Below are positions 43,786-52,712 of a stretch of DNA of 64,000 nt, piece after piece (within the stretch, counting starts at the first letter, position 1; every line of letters starts with the position of its first letter). This DNA is from DASZMX01 sp035551475 (GTDB lineage Bacteria > Verrucomicrobiota > Verrucomicrobiia > Limisphaerales > Palsa-1400): positions 1 through 64,000 of the forward strand of contig DASZMX010000080.1 of NCBI GenBank assembly GCA_035551475.1. Direction: 5' to 3'. The position numbers were made by a program, and so were the translations under genes. The notes beneath the pieces were generated by a model. That model did no database searches, was not told the origin of the DNA, and was given only the letters and a program-made list of their open reading frames with translations.

Positions 43786-45500
43786 CGCCGTCGCCGCTGC
43801 TTCTTCTGGCGCGCGTCAACGCCCTGCAATCCTGGCGCCGCATCAAGGCGGTCCGCTCCACGTCCCGGCTTCTCTCCGCTTCCATCGGGTTTTTTATCGT
43901 CGCTTATTTGAGCGTCTCCTTTGTGCTGTTTTGGAAAGGCCTGCAATTCCTCAACAACTTTCCGGCCCTCGGCTCCATCCTCACCGAACGCCTTTTCTTC
44001 CTGCTGTTCTTTTTTCTGTTCGTGCTTTTATTTGTCAGCAACCTCGTCATCAGTTACGGAAACTTTTTCCGCCATCGCGAAACTCATTTCCTGACGGCCC
44101 TGCCGCTCGATCCGCAAACCATCTTCCGTTGGAAATTTCTGGAATCGACGCTGCTCGCGTCGTGGGCGTTTCTTTTTTTGATCGCGCCGCTGCTCGCCGC
44201 CTATGGCTTAAGCCGCGGTGTGCCGTGGCATTTTTATGCGATGACGCTCGTGGCGCTGGGTCTCTACATTGTGCTGCCGAGCGTGGCCGGCGCCTGGGCG
44301 GCGCTGGGTCTCGCGCGTTATCTGGATCGCCGCTCGTTTCAAGTCACGGCCGTTCTAATCCTCGTCATCTCCATTCCGCTGCTCACGCTTTGGTTTCGTC
44401 CAGAAACGCTCACCGACACTTCCACCGACACCCGCGTGCTGGCCACGTTGGACAAGCTCCTCATGCGCACCCGTTTTTCGGAATCGCCATGGCTGCCCAG
44501 TTTTTGGCTTTCCACCAGCGTGCTGCAATGGGCCGAGGGGGCGGTCAAAGCTTCCGGGTTTTTTCTCCTGGTGCTGTTGAGTTACGTCGCGTTTTTTGGC
44601 TTCGCCACGTTCACCCGCACGGGCGCGATTTTTTACGACGCCTTTTCGCATGTGCAAAGTCGCGAGAGCATTTTCGTCCGCTGGCGGTGGTTTCAAAATC
44701 ACCGGCGGCGCCGCGATGAATTTGATTTTGCCGTCGGCCCGCTGGAAAAAATCGCCGCCTTCGCCTATCGCGGCTCGTCCGACATTCGCGCGGTGCTGGT
44801 CAAGGATGCGCGCATGTTTTGGCGCGACACCACCCAATGGGGCCAAACTCTGGTGCTTTTTGGGTTGCTCTGCGTGTACATCATAAACCTGCGCCACTTT
44901 TCTCAACAGTTGACCAATCAATTCTGGATCCACCTTGTTTCCTACCTGAATCTTGGCGCTTGCTCGCTGAACCTCGCCACACTCACCACGCGTTTCGTCT
45001 ATCCGCAATTCTCGCTGGAAGGCAAACGGCTCTGGATCATCGGCATGGCGCCGCTTGGCTTGAAACGCGTGCTCGAAGCCAAGTTCTGGCTGGCCACGCG
45101 CGCCGCCTTGCTCGTCACCCTCAGCCTCATTTTCCTCTCCTGCCACATGCTGCGCATGCCGTGGGATCGGACGCTTTACATGGGCCTGATTGTCGCGACC
45201 ATGACCTTTACTTTGACGGGGCTGGCCCTGGGTCTCGGCGCGATTTATCCCAATTTTCGCGAGGAAAATCCGGCGAAGATCGTCAGCGGCTTCGGCGGCA
45301 CGCTCTGCCTGGCTCTCAGCTTCATGTACATTGTCGGCGCCATCACTTCCCTCGCGATTGCCTCACCCTGGGGCTGGCACGGGGAGGCGTCGCTGTGGTG
45401 GATACTTTCCGGCTGGTCGATTTTCGCCGCCCTCTCCCTCACGCTCGGCTGGCTGCCCTACCGCCTCGGCTTGCGCCGCGTGCAATCGCTCGAAGTGTAA
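43782..45500 (+). CDS. ABC exporter-type permease without an ATPase gene
   Basis: A 572-residue protein with about twelve hydrophobic segments. The block FFRHRETHFLTALPLDPQTI and the second FSLEGKRLWIIGMAPLGLKR have the form of ABC-2-like permease coupling regions, and the family is often annotated as a putative ABC exporter. It is the last gene of the GT2/YncE-like/permease operon (ATGA overlap). No ATP-binding gene is next to it, so the ATPase must be elsewhere or absent. The gene ends 1 base before the end of convergent ruvB. Confidence 0.75.
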   Translation: MTPSPLLLLARVNALQSWRRIKAVRSTSRLLSASIGFFIVAYLSVSFVLFWKGLQFLNNFPALGSILTERLFFLLFFFLFVLLFVSNLVISYGNFFRHRETHFLTALPLDPQTIFRWKFLESTLLASWAFLFLIAPLLAAYGLSRGVPWHFYAMTLVALGLYIVLPSVAGAWAALGLARYLDRRSFQVTAVLILVISIPLLTLWFRPETLTDTSTDTRVLATLDKLLMRTRFSESPWLPSFWLSTSVLQWAEGAVKASGFFLLVLLSYVAFFGFATFTRTGAIFYDAFSHVQSRESIFVRWRWFQNHRRRRDEFDFAVGPLEKIAAFAYRGSSDIRAVLVKDARMFWRDTTQWGQTLVLFGLLCVYIINLRHFSQQLTNQFWIHLVSYLNLGACSLNLATLTTRFVYPQFSLEGKRLWIIGMAPLGLKRVLEAKFWLATRAALLVTLSLIFLSCHMLRMPWDRTLYMGLIVATMTFTLTGLALGLGAIYPNFREENPAKIVSGFGGTLCLALSFMYIVGAITSLAIASPWGWHGEASLWWILSGWSIFAALSLTLGWLPYRLGLRRVQSLEV

Positions 45501-45501
45501 A

Positions 45502-46521
45502 CTATAATAACCGCGGCTGCCGCCCGCTGGCCGGCGCGATGCCCAGCTTTTTGTGCGTCAACTCCGTCGCCACCCGCCCTTGCGGCGTGCGGTTGAGATA
45601 GCCTTCCATGATCAAAAACGGCTCGTAAACTTCCTCCAGCGTGTCCGGCTCCTCGCCCACCGCCACCGCCAGCGAGCCCAATCCGACCGGCCCGCCGCCG
45701 AATTTCAGCACGATGGTTTCGAGGATGCGTTTGTCCATTTCATCCAGGCCGTTCTGGTCAATCGCCAGCATCGCCAGCGCCTGGTCCGCCACCGGCGCCG
45801 TGATCCGCCCGTCCGCCTTCACCTGCGCATAATCCCGCACCCGCCGCAGCAGGTTGTTCGCGATGCGCGGCGTGCCGCGGCTGCGCCGGGCGATCTCCAG
45901 CGCCCCATGCTCATCGATGGCGATCCCCAGCAAACCCGCCGACCGCGTCACGATATGCAGCAGTTGCGCGCTGTCATAATAATCCAGCCGCTCCCGGATC
46001 GGAAACCGTGTCAATAATGGCGCGGTCAACAAGCCGCTCCGCGTTGTCGCCCCAATGAGCGTGAAGCGCGGCAGGTTTAAACGCACGCTGCGCGCGTTCG
46101 GCCCAGTGTCAATGATAATGTCCAGCTTGAAATCCTCCATCGCCGGATACAAATATTCCTCGATCGTTTTTTGCAGCCGATGAATCTCATCAATAAATAA
46201 AACGTCGCCCTCCTCCAGGTTCGTCAGCAGCCCCGCCAAATCCGCCGCCTTCTCAATGGTCGGCCCGCTGGTGGCTTTCACATTGACGCCCATGGCCTTG
46301 GCGATGATGTGCGCGAGGGTGGTTTTGCCCAAGCCGGGCGGCCCGCTGAAAAGCAAATGATCAATCGCCTCGCCGCGCTGCTTGGCCGCCTGCACCGCGA
46401 TTTCCAGCCGCTCCTTGACGATGGCCTGGCCAGTGAATTCGGCAAACCCCGCCGGGCGCAGCGTCATTTCCAACGCGGCATCGGGCTTGGCAAGGACATC
46501 TGAGACCAACCGTTCCGGCAT
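45502..46521 (-). CDS. ruvB: Holliday junction helicase RuvB
   Basis: Hexameric motor that drives branch migration with RuvA. From the ATG at 46521 it has 339 residues: Walker A GPPGLGKT (60-67), Walker B VLFIDEIHRL (Asp111-Glu112), sensor 1 in IGATTRSGLLTAPLLTRF, and the C-terminal winged helix with GYLNRTPQGRVAT. The ORF opens nine codons earlier, but this Met matches the family start. ruvA and ruvC are not in the window. Confidence 0.96.
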   Translation of the reverse strand: MPERLVSDVLAKPDAALEMTLRPAGFAEFTGQAIVKERLEIAVQAAKQRGEAIDHLLFSGPPGLGKTTLAHIIAKAMGVNVKATSGPTIEKAADLAGLLTNLEEGDVLFIDEIHRLQKTIEEYLYPAMEDFKLDIIIDTGPNARSVRLNLPRFTLIGATTRSGLLTAPLLTRFPIRERLDYYDSAQLLHIVTRSAGLLGIAIDEHGALEIARRSRGTPRIANNLLRRVRDYAQVKADGRITAPVADQALAMLAIDQNGLDEMDKRILETIVLKFGGGPVGLGSLAVAVGEEPDTLEEVYEPFLIMEGYLNRTPQGRVATELTHKKLGIAPASGRQPRLL

Positions 46522-46642
46522 GGCGCCTAGAATGATCAGGCGCGCCAAAACGACAAGGTCAAACTCCAGATTTCCGTGATTTTACGGGCGTTCTCCCGCA
46601 GCCTTCGCGCCGGCCCGCGCTCAACCAAAATCAGTGCTATTT

Positions 46643-46677
46643 TTGACAAAAACCAGTTAGCAGACGTATCTTATAAT
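46643..46677 (+). promoter_or_regulatory. hppA: Candidate promoter of hppA
   Basis: The A/T-rich 152-base gap before hppA contains a perfect TTGACA (46643-46648) and a perfect TATAAT (46672-46677). They are 23 bases apart, too far for a standard pairing; TATCTT (46667-46672) gives an 18-base spacer from the same -35. Either the promoter uses the weaker -10, or the long spacing reflects an activated promoter. The hppA ATG is 24 bases after TATAAT. Confidence 0.5.
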
Positions 46678-46700
46678 TCCGATACTTAACCGCGAAACAT

Positions 46701-49202
46701 ATGCATAATAAATCATTATTGCAGAGCGCGGTCTCCCTGGCCGCCTTCCTCACCCTCGGCTCAAACGCGATGGCCAGCGAAGCTGACATCCACATCCCGG
46801 ACTTGCGCGCCGTCAAGTTCGATGGTTTGGGCGGAGTCACCGGTTATCAACTGATGTATTTCGGCATCCTGATGTGCGTCATTGGCGCCATTTTCGGGCT
46901 GCGCGCATACCAGCAAACCAAAGCCCTCCAGGTGCACCCCGCCATGGGTCACGTCTCCAACGCCATTTGGGAAACCTGTAAAACCTATCTTTTTCAACAG
47001 GGCAAATTCCTTTCCATTCTCTGGGTGCTGATCGCCGGGTGCATTTTCTTCTACTTTAAAGTCCTGGAAAACGAGTCGGTCGGCAACGTGATCGTCATCC
47101 TGCTCGCCTCGATCCTCGGCATTCTCGGATCGTACGGCGTCGCTTGGTTCGGCATTCGCATCAACACCACCGCCAATTCTCGCGCCGCGTTTTCCGCCTT
47201 GAAAGGCAACCCGTTCGCAACGCTCGGCATTCCCCTCCGTTCCGGCATGAGCGTCGGGCTGTTGCTGGTGTGCGTGGAATTGTTCTTCATGATTTGCATC
47301 CTGATCTTTTTGCCGCGCAACCTCGTCGGGCCCTGCTTCATCGGGTTTGCCATCGGCGAATCACTTGGCGCCAGCGCGCTGCGCATTTGCGGCGGCATTT
47401 TCACCAAGATCGCCGACATCGGCTCCGATCTCATGAAAATCGTTTTCAAGCTGCCGGAAGATGATCCGAAGAATCCCGGCGTCATCGCCGATTGCACGGG
47501 CGACAACGCGGGCGACAGCGTGGGGCCCACGGCGGACGGCTTCGAAACCTACGGGGTCACAGGCGTGGCGCTGGTGGCGTTTCTGGCTCTGGCCCTCGCG
47601 GGGAACCAAATTCTGTGCGCCACTTTGATCTTGTGGCTCTTCACCATGCGCGCGCTGATGATTGTCACCTCACTGGTTTCCTATTTCTGCAACGAGGTCC
47701 TAAGCAAGGCCAAATACGGCGAGAAAAAAGATTTCGACTTTGAGGCGCCCCTGACGCACCTGGTCTGGATCACCTCGGGCGTTTCCATCCTCCTCACGTT
47801 TGCGGCGAGCTGGGTCTTGCTGGCCAAGCAAAAAGTCGCCGGCTCCGATCTCGATCCCAATTTATGGTGGGTCCTTTCGTCCATCATTTCGTGCGGCACC
47901 GTCGCCGGCGCCTTGATCCCGGAATTCACAAAAATCTTCGTCAGCACCACTTCGCGTCATGTGCGTGAAGTCACCAATTGTTCCAAGCACGGCGGCGCTT
48001 CCTTGAACATTCTTTCCGGGTTCGTCTGCGGCAACTTCTCTGCGTTCTGGATGGGGCTGGTGATTTTGCTGTTGATGTTCACGAGCGTCCTGCTGGCCAC
48101 TTACTCCGGCTCGCCCATCGTCGCCCTGATGCCCGACACGTTCAAATTCGCCGCGCCGATCTTTGCGTTCGGACTCGTGGCCTTCGGCTTCCTCGGGATG
48201 GGCCCCGTGACCATTGCGGTCGATAGTTACGGGCCGGTGACCGACAACGCGCAATCCGTTTACGAATTAAGCCAGATCGAGCAAATCCCCAATGTCGCCG
48301 CCGACATCAAGGCCAAATTCGGTTTCACGCCGGATTTTGAAAACGCCAAGTATCAATTGGAAAAAGGCGACGGCGCCGGGAACACCTTCAAGGCGACCGC
48401 GAAGCCCGTGCTCATCGGCACCGCCGTCGTCGGCGCCACGACCATGGTCTTCGGCATCATCATTCTTTTGCAGAATCTTTTTGGCGATGTCATCAGCCAT
48501 CTCAGCCTCGTCCAACCGGAGGTCATTCTGGGCCTGCTCATGGGCGGCGCGGTGATTTATTGGTTCACCGGCGCTTCGACGCAGGCGGTCGTCACCGGCG
48601 CCTATCGCGCAGTGGTCTATATCAAGGAGAACATGAACCTTAACGCGTCCACCGCCTCGGAGAAGGACAGCAAGGAAGTCGTCCGCATTTGCACCGTCTA
48701 TGCGCAAAAAGGAATGTGGAACATCTTCATCGTCATCTTCTGCCTGGCGCTGGCGCTCTCGTTCTTTAACCCGTACTTCTTCATCGCCTATCTCGTGGCC
48801 ATTGCCTTCTTTGGCCTCTTCCAGGCCATCTTCATGGCGAACGCCGGCGGCGCCTGGGATAACGCCAAGAAAATTGTCGAGGTCGACCTCCGCCAAAAAG
48901 GCACCGAACTCCACGCCGCCACCGTCGTGGGCGACACTGTGGGTGATCCGTTCAAGGACACGTCCTCCGTCGCGCTCAACCCGGTGATCAAATTCACCAC
49001 GCTCTTCGGCCTGCTCGCCACCGAGATCGCCGTCACCATGAAGAACACCCAGCTCAAGCTCGGCATTGGCGCCTTCTTCCTGGTCGTGGCCTTGATCTTC
49101 GTTTATCGCTCCTTCTACGGCATGCGCATTCCCGAGGAGAAAACCACGGTGGAAGCCACCGATCCCATTATCTTGCCCGGGCACAGTGTCATGGGCAAAT
49201 AA
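46701..49202 (+). CDS. hppA: Membrane-bound ion-translocating pyrophosphatase
   Basis: Couples PPi hydrolysis to pumping of H+ or Na+ across the membrane. The 833 residues are longer than usual (about 660-770) and contain about 16 membrane segments. Conserved parts: GGIFTKIADIGSDL, PEDDPKNPGVIADCTGDNAGD, VTDNAQ, GGAWDNAKK and VVGDTVGDPFKDTS. The sequence GNTFKATAKP has Lys where potassium-independent forms have GNTTKA. The DVGADLVGKVE motif is changed: one residue shorter and without the usual Glu (see finding). Transported ion cannot be decided. It has its own promoter-like region and a strong terminator. Confidence 0.9.
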   Translation: MHNKSLLQSAVSLAAFLTLGSNAMASEADIHIPDLRAVKFDGLGGVTGYQLMYFGILMCVIGAIFGLRAYQQTKALQVHPAMGHVSNAIWETCKTYLFQQGKFLSILWVLIAGCIFFYFKVLENESVGNVIVILLASILGILGSYGVAWFGIRINTTANSRAAFSALKGNPFATLGIPLRSGMSVGLLLVCVELFFMICILIFLPRNLVGPCFIGFAIGESLGASALRICGGIFTKIADIGSDLMKIVFKLPEDDPKNPGVIADCTGDNAGDSVGPTADGFETYGVTGVALVAFLALALAGNQILCATLILWLFTMRALMIVTSLVSYFCNEVLSKAKYGEKKDFDFEAPLTHLVWITSGVSILLTFAASWVLLAKQKVAGSDLDPNLWWVLSSIISCGTVAGALIPEFTKIFVSTTSRHVREVTNCSKHGGASLNILSGFVCGNFSAFWMGLVILLLMFTSVLLATYSGSPIVALMPDTFKFAAPIFAFGLVAFGFLGMGPVTIAVDSYGPVTDNAQSVYELSQIEQIPNVAADIKAKFGFTPDFENAKYQLEKGDGAGNTFKATAKPVLIGTAVVGATTMVFGIIILLQNLFGDVISHLSLVQPEVILGLLMGGAVIYWFTGASTQAVVTGAYRAVVYIKENMNLNASTASEKDSKEVVRICTVYAQKGMWNIFIVIFCLALALSFFNPYFFIAYLVAIAFFGLFQAIFMANAGGAWDNAKKIVEVDLRQKGTELHAATVVGDTVGDPFKDTSSVALNPVIKFTTLFGLLATEIAVTMKNTQLKLGIGAFFLVVALIFVYRSFYGMRIPEEKTTVEATDPIILPGHSVMGK

Positions 49203-49223
49203 GCACAGTCTTGTAGTTGCGCA

Positions 49224-49256
49224 TCAGGAGCCGGACCGCGGCTCCTGATTTTTTTT
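49224..49256 (+). terminator. hppA: Rho-independent terminator of hppA
   Basis: A perfect 11-bp stem, ATCAGGAGCCG (49224-49234) and CGGCTCCTGAT (49240-49250), with loop GACCG, is followed by TTTTTT (49251-49256). It starts 21 bases after the hppA stop. Stem, loop and T run are all typical, so this is a very good intrinsic terminator. Confidence 0.93.
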
Positions 49257-49322
49257 GCCCTCATGGATTCCTATGAGCATTGCGCGTTTGCGCTGCGCGC
49301 GGCGCGCCCTTAGAATCGCCGC

Positions 49323-51170
49323 GTGCCCTTTTTAACGAGTTCCAAAACGAAGCCGCAATACGATGTCATCATTGTCGGCTCGGGCGCGGGCGGCGGCACC
49401 AGCGCGTATGTGCTCGCGATGGCGGGCGTCAAAGTCCTCCTGCTCGAAGCCGGCCGCCGCTACGATCCGAGCACGGAGACGCCGATGTTCCAAACTCCCA
49501 ACCAGGCGCCGTTGCGCGGAACCGGCACACCCGACAAACCTTTCGGATTTCACGACGCCACTGTCGATGGCGGTTGGACGGTTCCCGGTGAACCCTATTT
49601 GACACGACATCAAAAGGGGTCCGCCGACCAATTTCACGTCGCCAAAGATTGGGATATCTGGGGCTCGCAACAGGAGTGGTTTTGGTGGCGCGCGCGCATG
49701 CTGGGCGGCCGCACGAATCATTGGGGCCGCATTTCCCTTCGCATGGGGCCGTACGATTTCAAGCCGCGCGCGCGCGATGGCCTCGGGCTCGATTGGCCGC
49801 TCGAATATCACGACCTTGAGCCGTATTACGACAAAGTTGAATCGCTCATTGGCGTTTGGGGAAGCAATGAAGGGCTGGAGAACACCCCCAACTCCGTGAA
49901 CGGCACGTTGCTGCCGCCCCCTCGCCCGCACGTCGCTGAAATGCTCCTCAAAAAGCACGCCGCCACGCTCGGGATTCCCGTCATCCCGTCGCGCATGGCG
50001 ATTTTATCGCAGAAATTAGACGGACCGCGCCTCGCCAAAAAATTGCATCCGGGCAATCCCGCCGCGCAGAAAGTCCTCATCAAAGCCATGGACGCGCGCC
50101 TCGCCTGTTTTTGGGCGACGGACTGCGGACGCGGCTGCGCCATCAAGGCGAATTACCAATCCTCCACCGTCAATCTGCCCCCGGCGCTGGCCACAGGGAA
50201 TCTCGACGTTGTCACTGACGCCATGGTGCGCGAGGTGAGCGTGAACGATGAAGGCCGCGCGACCGGGGTCTATTATGTTGACAAGAAAACGAAGGAAGAC
50301 CGCCGCGCCTCGGCCCGCATCGTCATACTGGCCGCCAGCGGCTGCGAGTCCGCCCGCATCCTGCTGAATTCCAAATCCGCGCGCTTCCCGAACGGCTTGG
50401 CCAATTCCAGCGGGAAAGTCGGCCGCTATCTGATGGACACCGTCGGCGCCGGCGTTTCGGGGCAAATTCCCGCGCTCGAAAACCTCGGCGGCTTCAACGA
50501 CGAAGGCGCGACCATGCACGTTTACACGCCCTGGTGGCTTTATCAGGAGCAGGCCGCCGGCAAGCTCGATTTTCCGCGCGGTTATCACATTGAGAATTTC
50601 GCCCGGCGCTCCCTGCCCGGCTCCGGCTCGCTCGATTTTCTCGACACGATGAACGGCGGCGTTTACGGGAAGCGGCTCAAGGCCGACGCCCGCCGTTACT
50701 TCGGCTCCATGATCAATCTTTCCGGCCGCGGCGAGATGATTCCCAACGACCAAAGCTATTGCGAAATTGATCCAAACGTGAAAGACGCCTGGGGCATTCC
50801 CGCGTTGCGTTTTCGCTTCAAATGGTCCGACCACGAACTCAAGCAAGCCGAGCACATGCGCCGCACGTTTATCCAAGTCATTGAAACGATGGGCGGCAAA
50901 GTCCTGGGCCAATCCAAGACCGACCTGCGCAATCCCATTGCGCCCGGCGGCTCGATCATCCACGAAGTCGGCACCACCTGCATGGGCGCCGATCCGAAAA
51001 ACACCGTTCTCGATCCACACTGCCGGGCATGGGATGTCCGCAATCTCCTGGTCTGCGACGGCGGTCCGTTCGTCAGCAACGCCGACAAAAATCCCACGCT
51101 CACCATCATGGCGCTGGCCTGGCGGTCGTGCGAACATCTCCTCGAAGACATGCGCCAAGGAAACGTATGA
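49323..51170 (+). CDS. GMC-family FAD oxidoreductase
   Basis: Large catalytic subunit of a gluconate 2-dehydrogenase-like enzyme. The 615 residues begin with GTG at 49323. The FAD Rossmann motif GSGAGGG is at 19-25; RMLGGRTNHWGRISLRM and GCESARILLNS are typical of the family, and the C-terminal part has HEVGTTCMG and NADKNPTLTIMALAW with the likely active-site His and Asn. No signal peptide of its own. The stop overlaps the ATG of a small Tat-signal subunit, so the pair probably is exported folded together. No cytochrome c subunit gene follows. Confidence 0.9.
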   Translation: MPFLTSSKTKPQYDVIIVGSGAGGGTSAYVLAMAGVKVLLLEAGRRYDPSTETPMFQTPNQAPLRGTGTPDKPFGFHDATVDGGWTVPGEPYLTRHQKGSADQFHVAKDWDIWGSQQEWFWWRARMLGGRTNHWGRISLRMGPYDFKPRARDGLGLDWPLEYHDLEPYYDKVESLIGVWGSNEGLENTPNSVNGTLLPPPRPHVAEMLLKKHAATLGIPVIPSRMAILSQKLDGPRLAKKLHPGNPAAQKVLIKAMDARLACFWATDCGRGCAIKANYQSSTVNLPPALATGNLDVVTDAMVREVSVNDEGRATGVYYVDKKTKEDRRASARIVILAASGCESARILLNSKSARFPNGLANSSGKVGRYLMDTVGAGVSGQIPALENLGGFNDEGATMHVYTPWWLYQEQAAGKLDFPRGYHIENFARRSLPGSGSLDFLDTMNGGVYGKRLKADARRYFGSMINLSGRGEMIPNDQSYCEIDPNVKDAWGIPALRFRFKWSDHELKQAEHMRRTFIQVIETMGGKVLGQSKTDLRNPIAPGGSIIHEVGTTCMGADPKNTVLDPHCRAWDVRNLLVCDGGPFVSNADKNPTLTIMALAWRSCEHLLEDMRQGNV

Positions 51171-51814
51171 GCGAAGAATCTTTTCCACCCCGCCTCAGCC
51201 GCCGCGAAGCACTTCGCTGGGTGGCGGTTGCCACCGCCTCCACCGCGTTTTTTTCCGGCGCCGCCTTTTCCGCCGGCGCCGCGCCCAAAACCGCGCAACC
51301 TTACGGAACCGATCCGCTGCTTAACGACACCTACGATCCCGGCGCCTTCTGGCCGCTCACGCTGGACGCCGCCCAGCGCCGCACCCTCGTCGCGGTCTGC
51401 GATCTCATCATTCCAGCCGACGAAAAGTCTCCCGCCGCCTCGCACGTCGGCGTGCCGGATTTCATCGACGAATGGATCAGCGCGCCCTACCCTTCGCAAC
51501 AAGCGCACCGCCCTGTTGTGCTTGAGGGCTTGAAGTGGCTGGACGAAGAAAGCCGGCGCCGCTTTGGCAAACTTTTCCACGAACTAACCGTCACTCAGCA
51601 AAGCGAAATCGCGGATTTGGTTTGCGCCGTCGAACCCAAGGACCCTTCCCTTCGCCACATGTCCCGCGCCTTTGCGTTGCTGCGTTCGCTGACCGTCGGC
51701 GGATACTACACGACGCCCGCCGGCCTCAAAGATCTTGGTTTCGTCGGCAACGTCGCCCTGCCCGCCTTTCCCGAAGCCCCGCGCGAAGTCCTGCAAAAAC
51801 TAGGCTTGACTTAA
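51167..51814 (+). CDS. Gluconate 2-dehydrogenase subunit 3-like, Tat signal
   Basis: A 215-residue partner of the GMC oxidoreductase. The N-terminus LSRREALRWVAVATASTAFF is a twin-arginine signal (RR followed by a hydrophobic core). The mature part has LVAVCDLIIPADEKSPAASHVGVPDFID and the late GYYTTPAGLKDLGFVGN, as in gluconate 2-dehydrogenase subunit 3. By analogy the Tat signal carries the FAD subunit out as a passenger. The ATG overlaps the oxidoreductase stop. The end overlaps a convergent small gene by 15 bases. Confidence 0.9.
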   Translation: MSEESFPPRLSRREALRWVAVATASTAFFSGAAFSAGAAPKTAQPYGTDPLLNDTYDPGAFWPLTLDAAQRRTLVAVCDLIIPADEKSPAASHVGVPDFIDEWISAPYPSQQAHRPVVLEGLKWLDEESRRRFGKLFHELTVTQQSEIADLVCAVEPKDPSLRHMSRAFALLRSLTVGGYYTTPAGLKDLGFVGNVALPAFPEAPREVLQKLGLT

Positions 51815-52120
51815 AGCGGCCGGCGCGCCCGGGGTCTGGTAGCCTTCGATCAATTCCTTGATGCGTTGCGCGTCGCCCTTGCGATGGCCGTGGCTTTCGA
51901 TCGGATCAGTCCCGCCCGAGGATTCGATGCGAATGTCCGACCACACGAGGCCGGTCTTGATGCGCACCGACGCCACCTTTTGGATGCTGATGCTCTCCTC
52001 GTCCTTGCTGAACCACGACCGTTTGCGCCGCAACACCGCCCGCTCGCTCACTTCGATGACCGTGGGAAAAAGCAGGTTTCCTTTCGTCCACCGGCTGGCC
52101 TGAAACGTCTCGATTGGCAT
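51800..52120 (-). CDS. Small protein with PH-like fold features
   Basis: From the ATG at 52120 the product has 106 residues. The pattern FPTVIEVSERAVLRRKRSW followed by SISIQKVASVRIKTGLVWSDIRIES looks like the beta strands of a bacterial PH domain, then a C-terminal helix (AQRIKELIEGYQ). No signal peptide. Function unknown; the open frame upstream (to 52210) has no family support. It lies 37 bases downstream of rfaE2 in the same direction. Confidence 0.65.
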   Translation of the reverse strand: MPIETFQASRWTKGNLLFPTVIEVSERAVLRRKRSWFSKDEESISIQKVASVRIKTGLVWSDIRIESSGGTDPIESHGHRKGDAQRIKELIEGYQTPGAPAALSQA

Positions 52121-52157
52121 GGGCAAATTAAGACTCCGCCCCGGCGCACAAGCAAGA

Positions 52158-52643
52158 TCAGAGCGTGGCGATTTTGCGCAAAGTCGCGCTGGTCGATTTT
52201 CCCGGAACACCCGGCAAAATCACAATCTTGCACCCCTCCGCTTCCAACATCCGGCGCTCGTCCTGGTTGATGGTTTCCAAAGTGTAATCGCCGCCCTTGG
52301 CGTAAAGATCGGGTTTGAGGGCGAGCAAAAACGCCCGCGCATCGCGCTCGGGAAAAATATGCACGGCATCGACCGATTCCAGCGCCGCCAGCACGTCCGC
52401 CCGGTCTTTCTCGTTATTGACAGGCCGATCGGCGCCTTTCAGCGCTTTCACATTTTGATCGCTCGTCACGCCCACGACCAGGGCGTCGCCCTGCTGCCGC
52501 GCGGCTTGCAGGTAAGTGACATGCCCCGTGTGCAAAATATCGAAGCAGCCGTTGGTCGCCACCAGCTTGCGCCCCGCCTCGCGCAACCCGTCGCGCCACG
52601 CCAAAAGCTGCGGCAAACTCATCACTTTCGCCTCGAAATTCAT
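52158..52643 (-). CDS. rfaE2: D-beta-D-heptose 1-phosphate adenylyltransferase (stand-alone)
   Basis: Transfers AMP to heptose 1-phosphate to make ADP-heptose for LPS core. It has 161 residues from the ATG at 52643 (earlier Met at 52652 also possible), the size of the free-standing C-terminal half of HldE. Motifs: VATNGCFDILHTGHVTYL with the HxGH nucleotidyl motif, VGVTSDQNVKALKG and GGDYTLETI. It supports a Gram-negative envelope with heptose in LPS. No kinase half (rfaE1) is next to it. Confidence 0.92.
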   Translation of the reverse strand: MNFEAKVMSLPQLLAWRDGLREAGRKLVATNGCFDILHTGHVTYLQAARQQGDALVVGVTSDQNVKALKGADRPVNNEKDRADVLAALESVDAVHIFPERDARAFLLALKPDLYAKGGDYTLETINQDERRMLEAEGCKIVILPGVPGKSTSATLRKIATL

Positions 52644-52712
52644 GGCCGCCATAGTGCCCAATTCACGCCGCGGATTGCAACCTTCCTTCCGCGGCTGTAC
52701 AGTGGGCGCGTT

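Noticed and set aside
48267..49184. Long minus-strand frame opposite hppA
   Set aside because: Low-complexity Glu/Gly/His translation with no domain; hppA on the + strand is continuous and conserved.
52119..52712. Upstream extension of the TIM-barrel isomerase frame
   Set aside because: It lies opposite rfaE2 and has no family similarity; the ATG at 52713 fits the family start.
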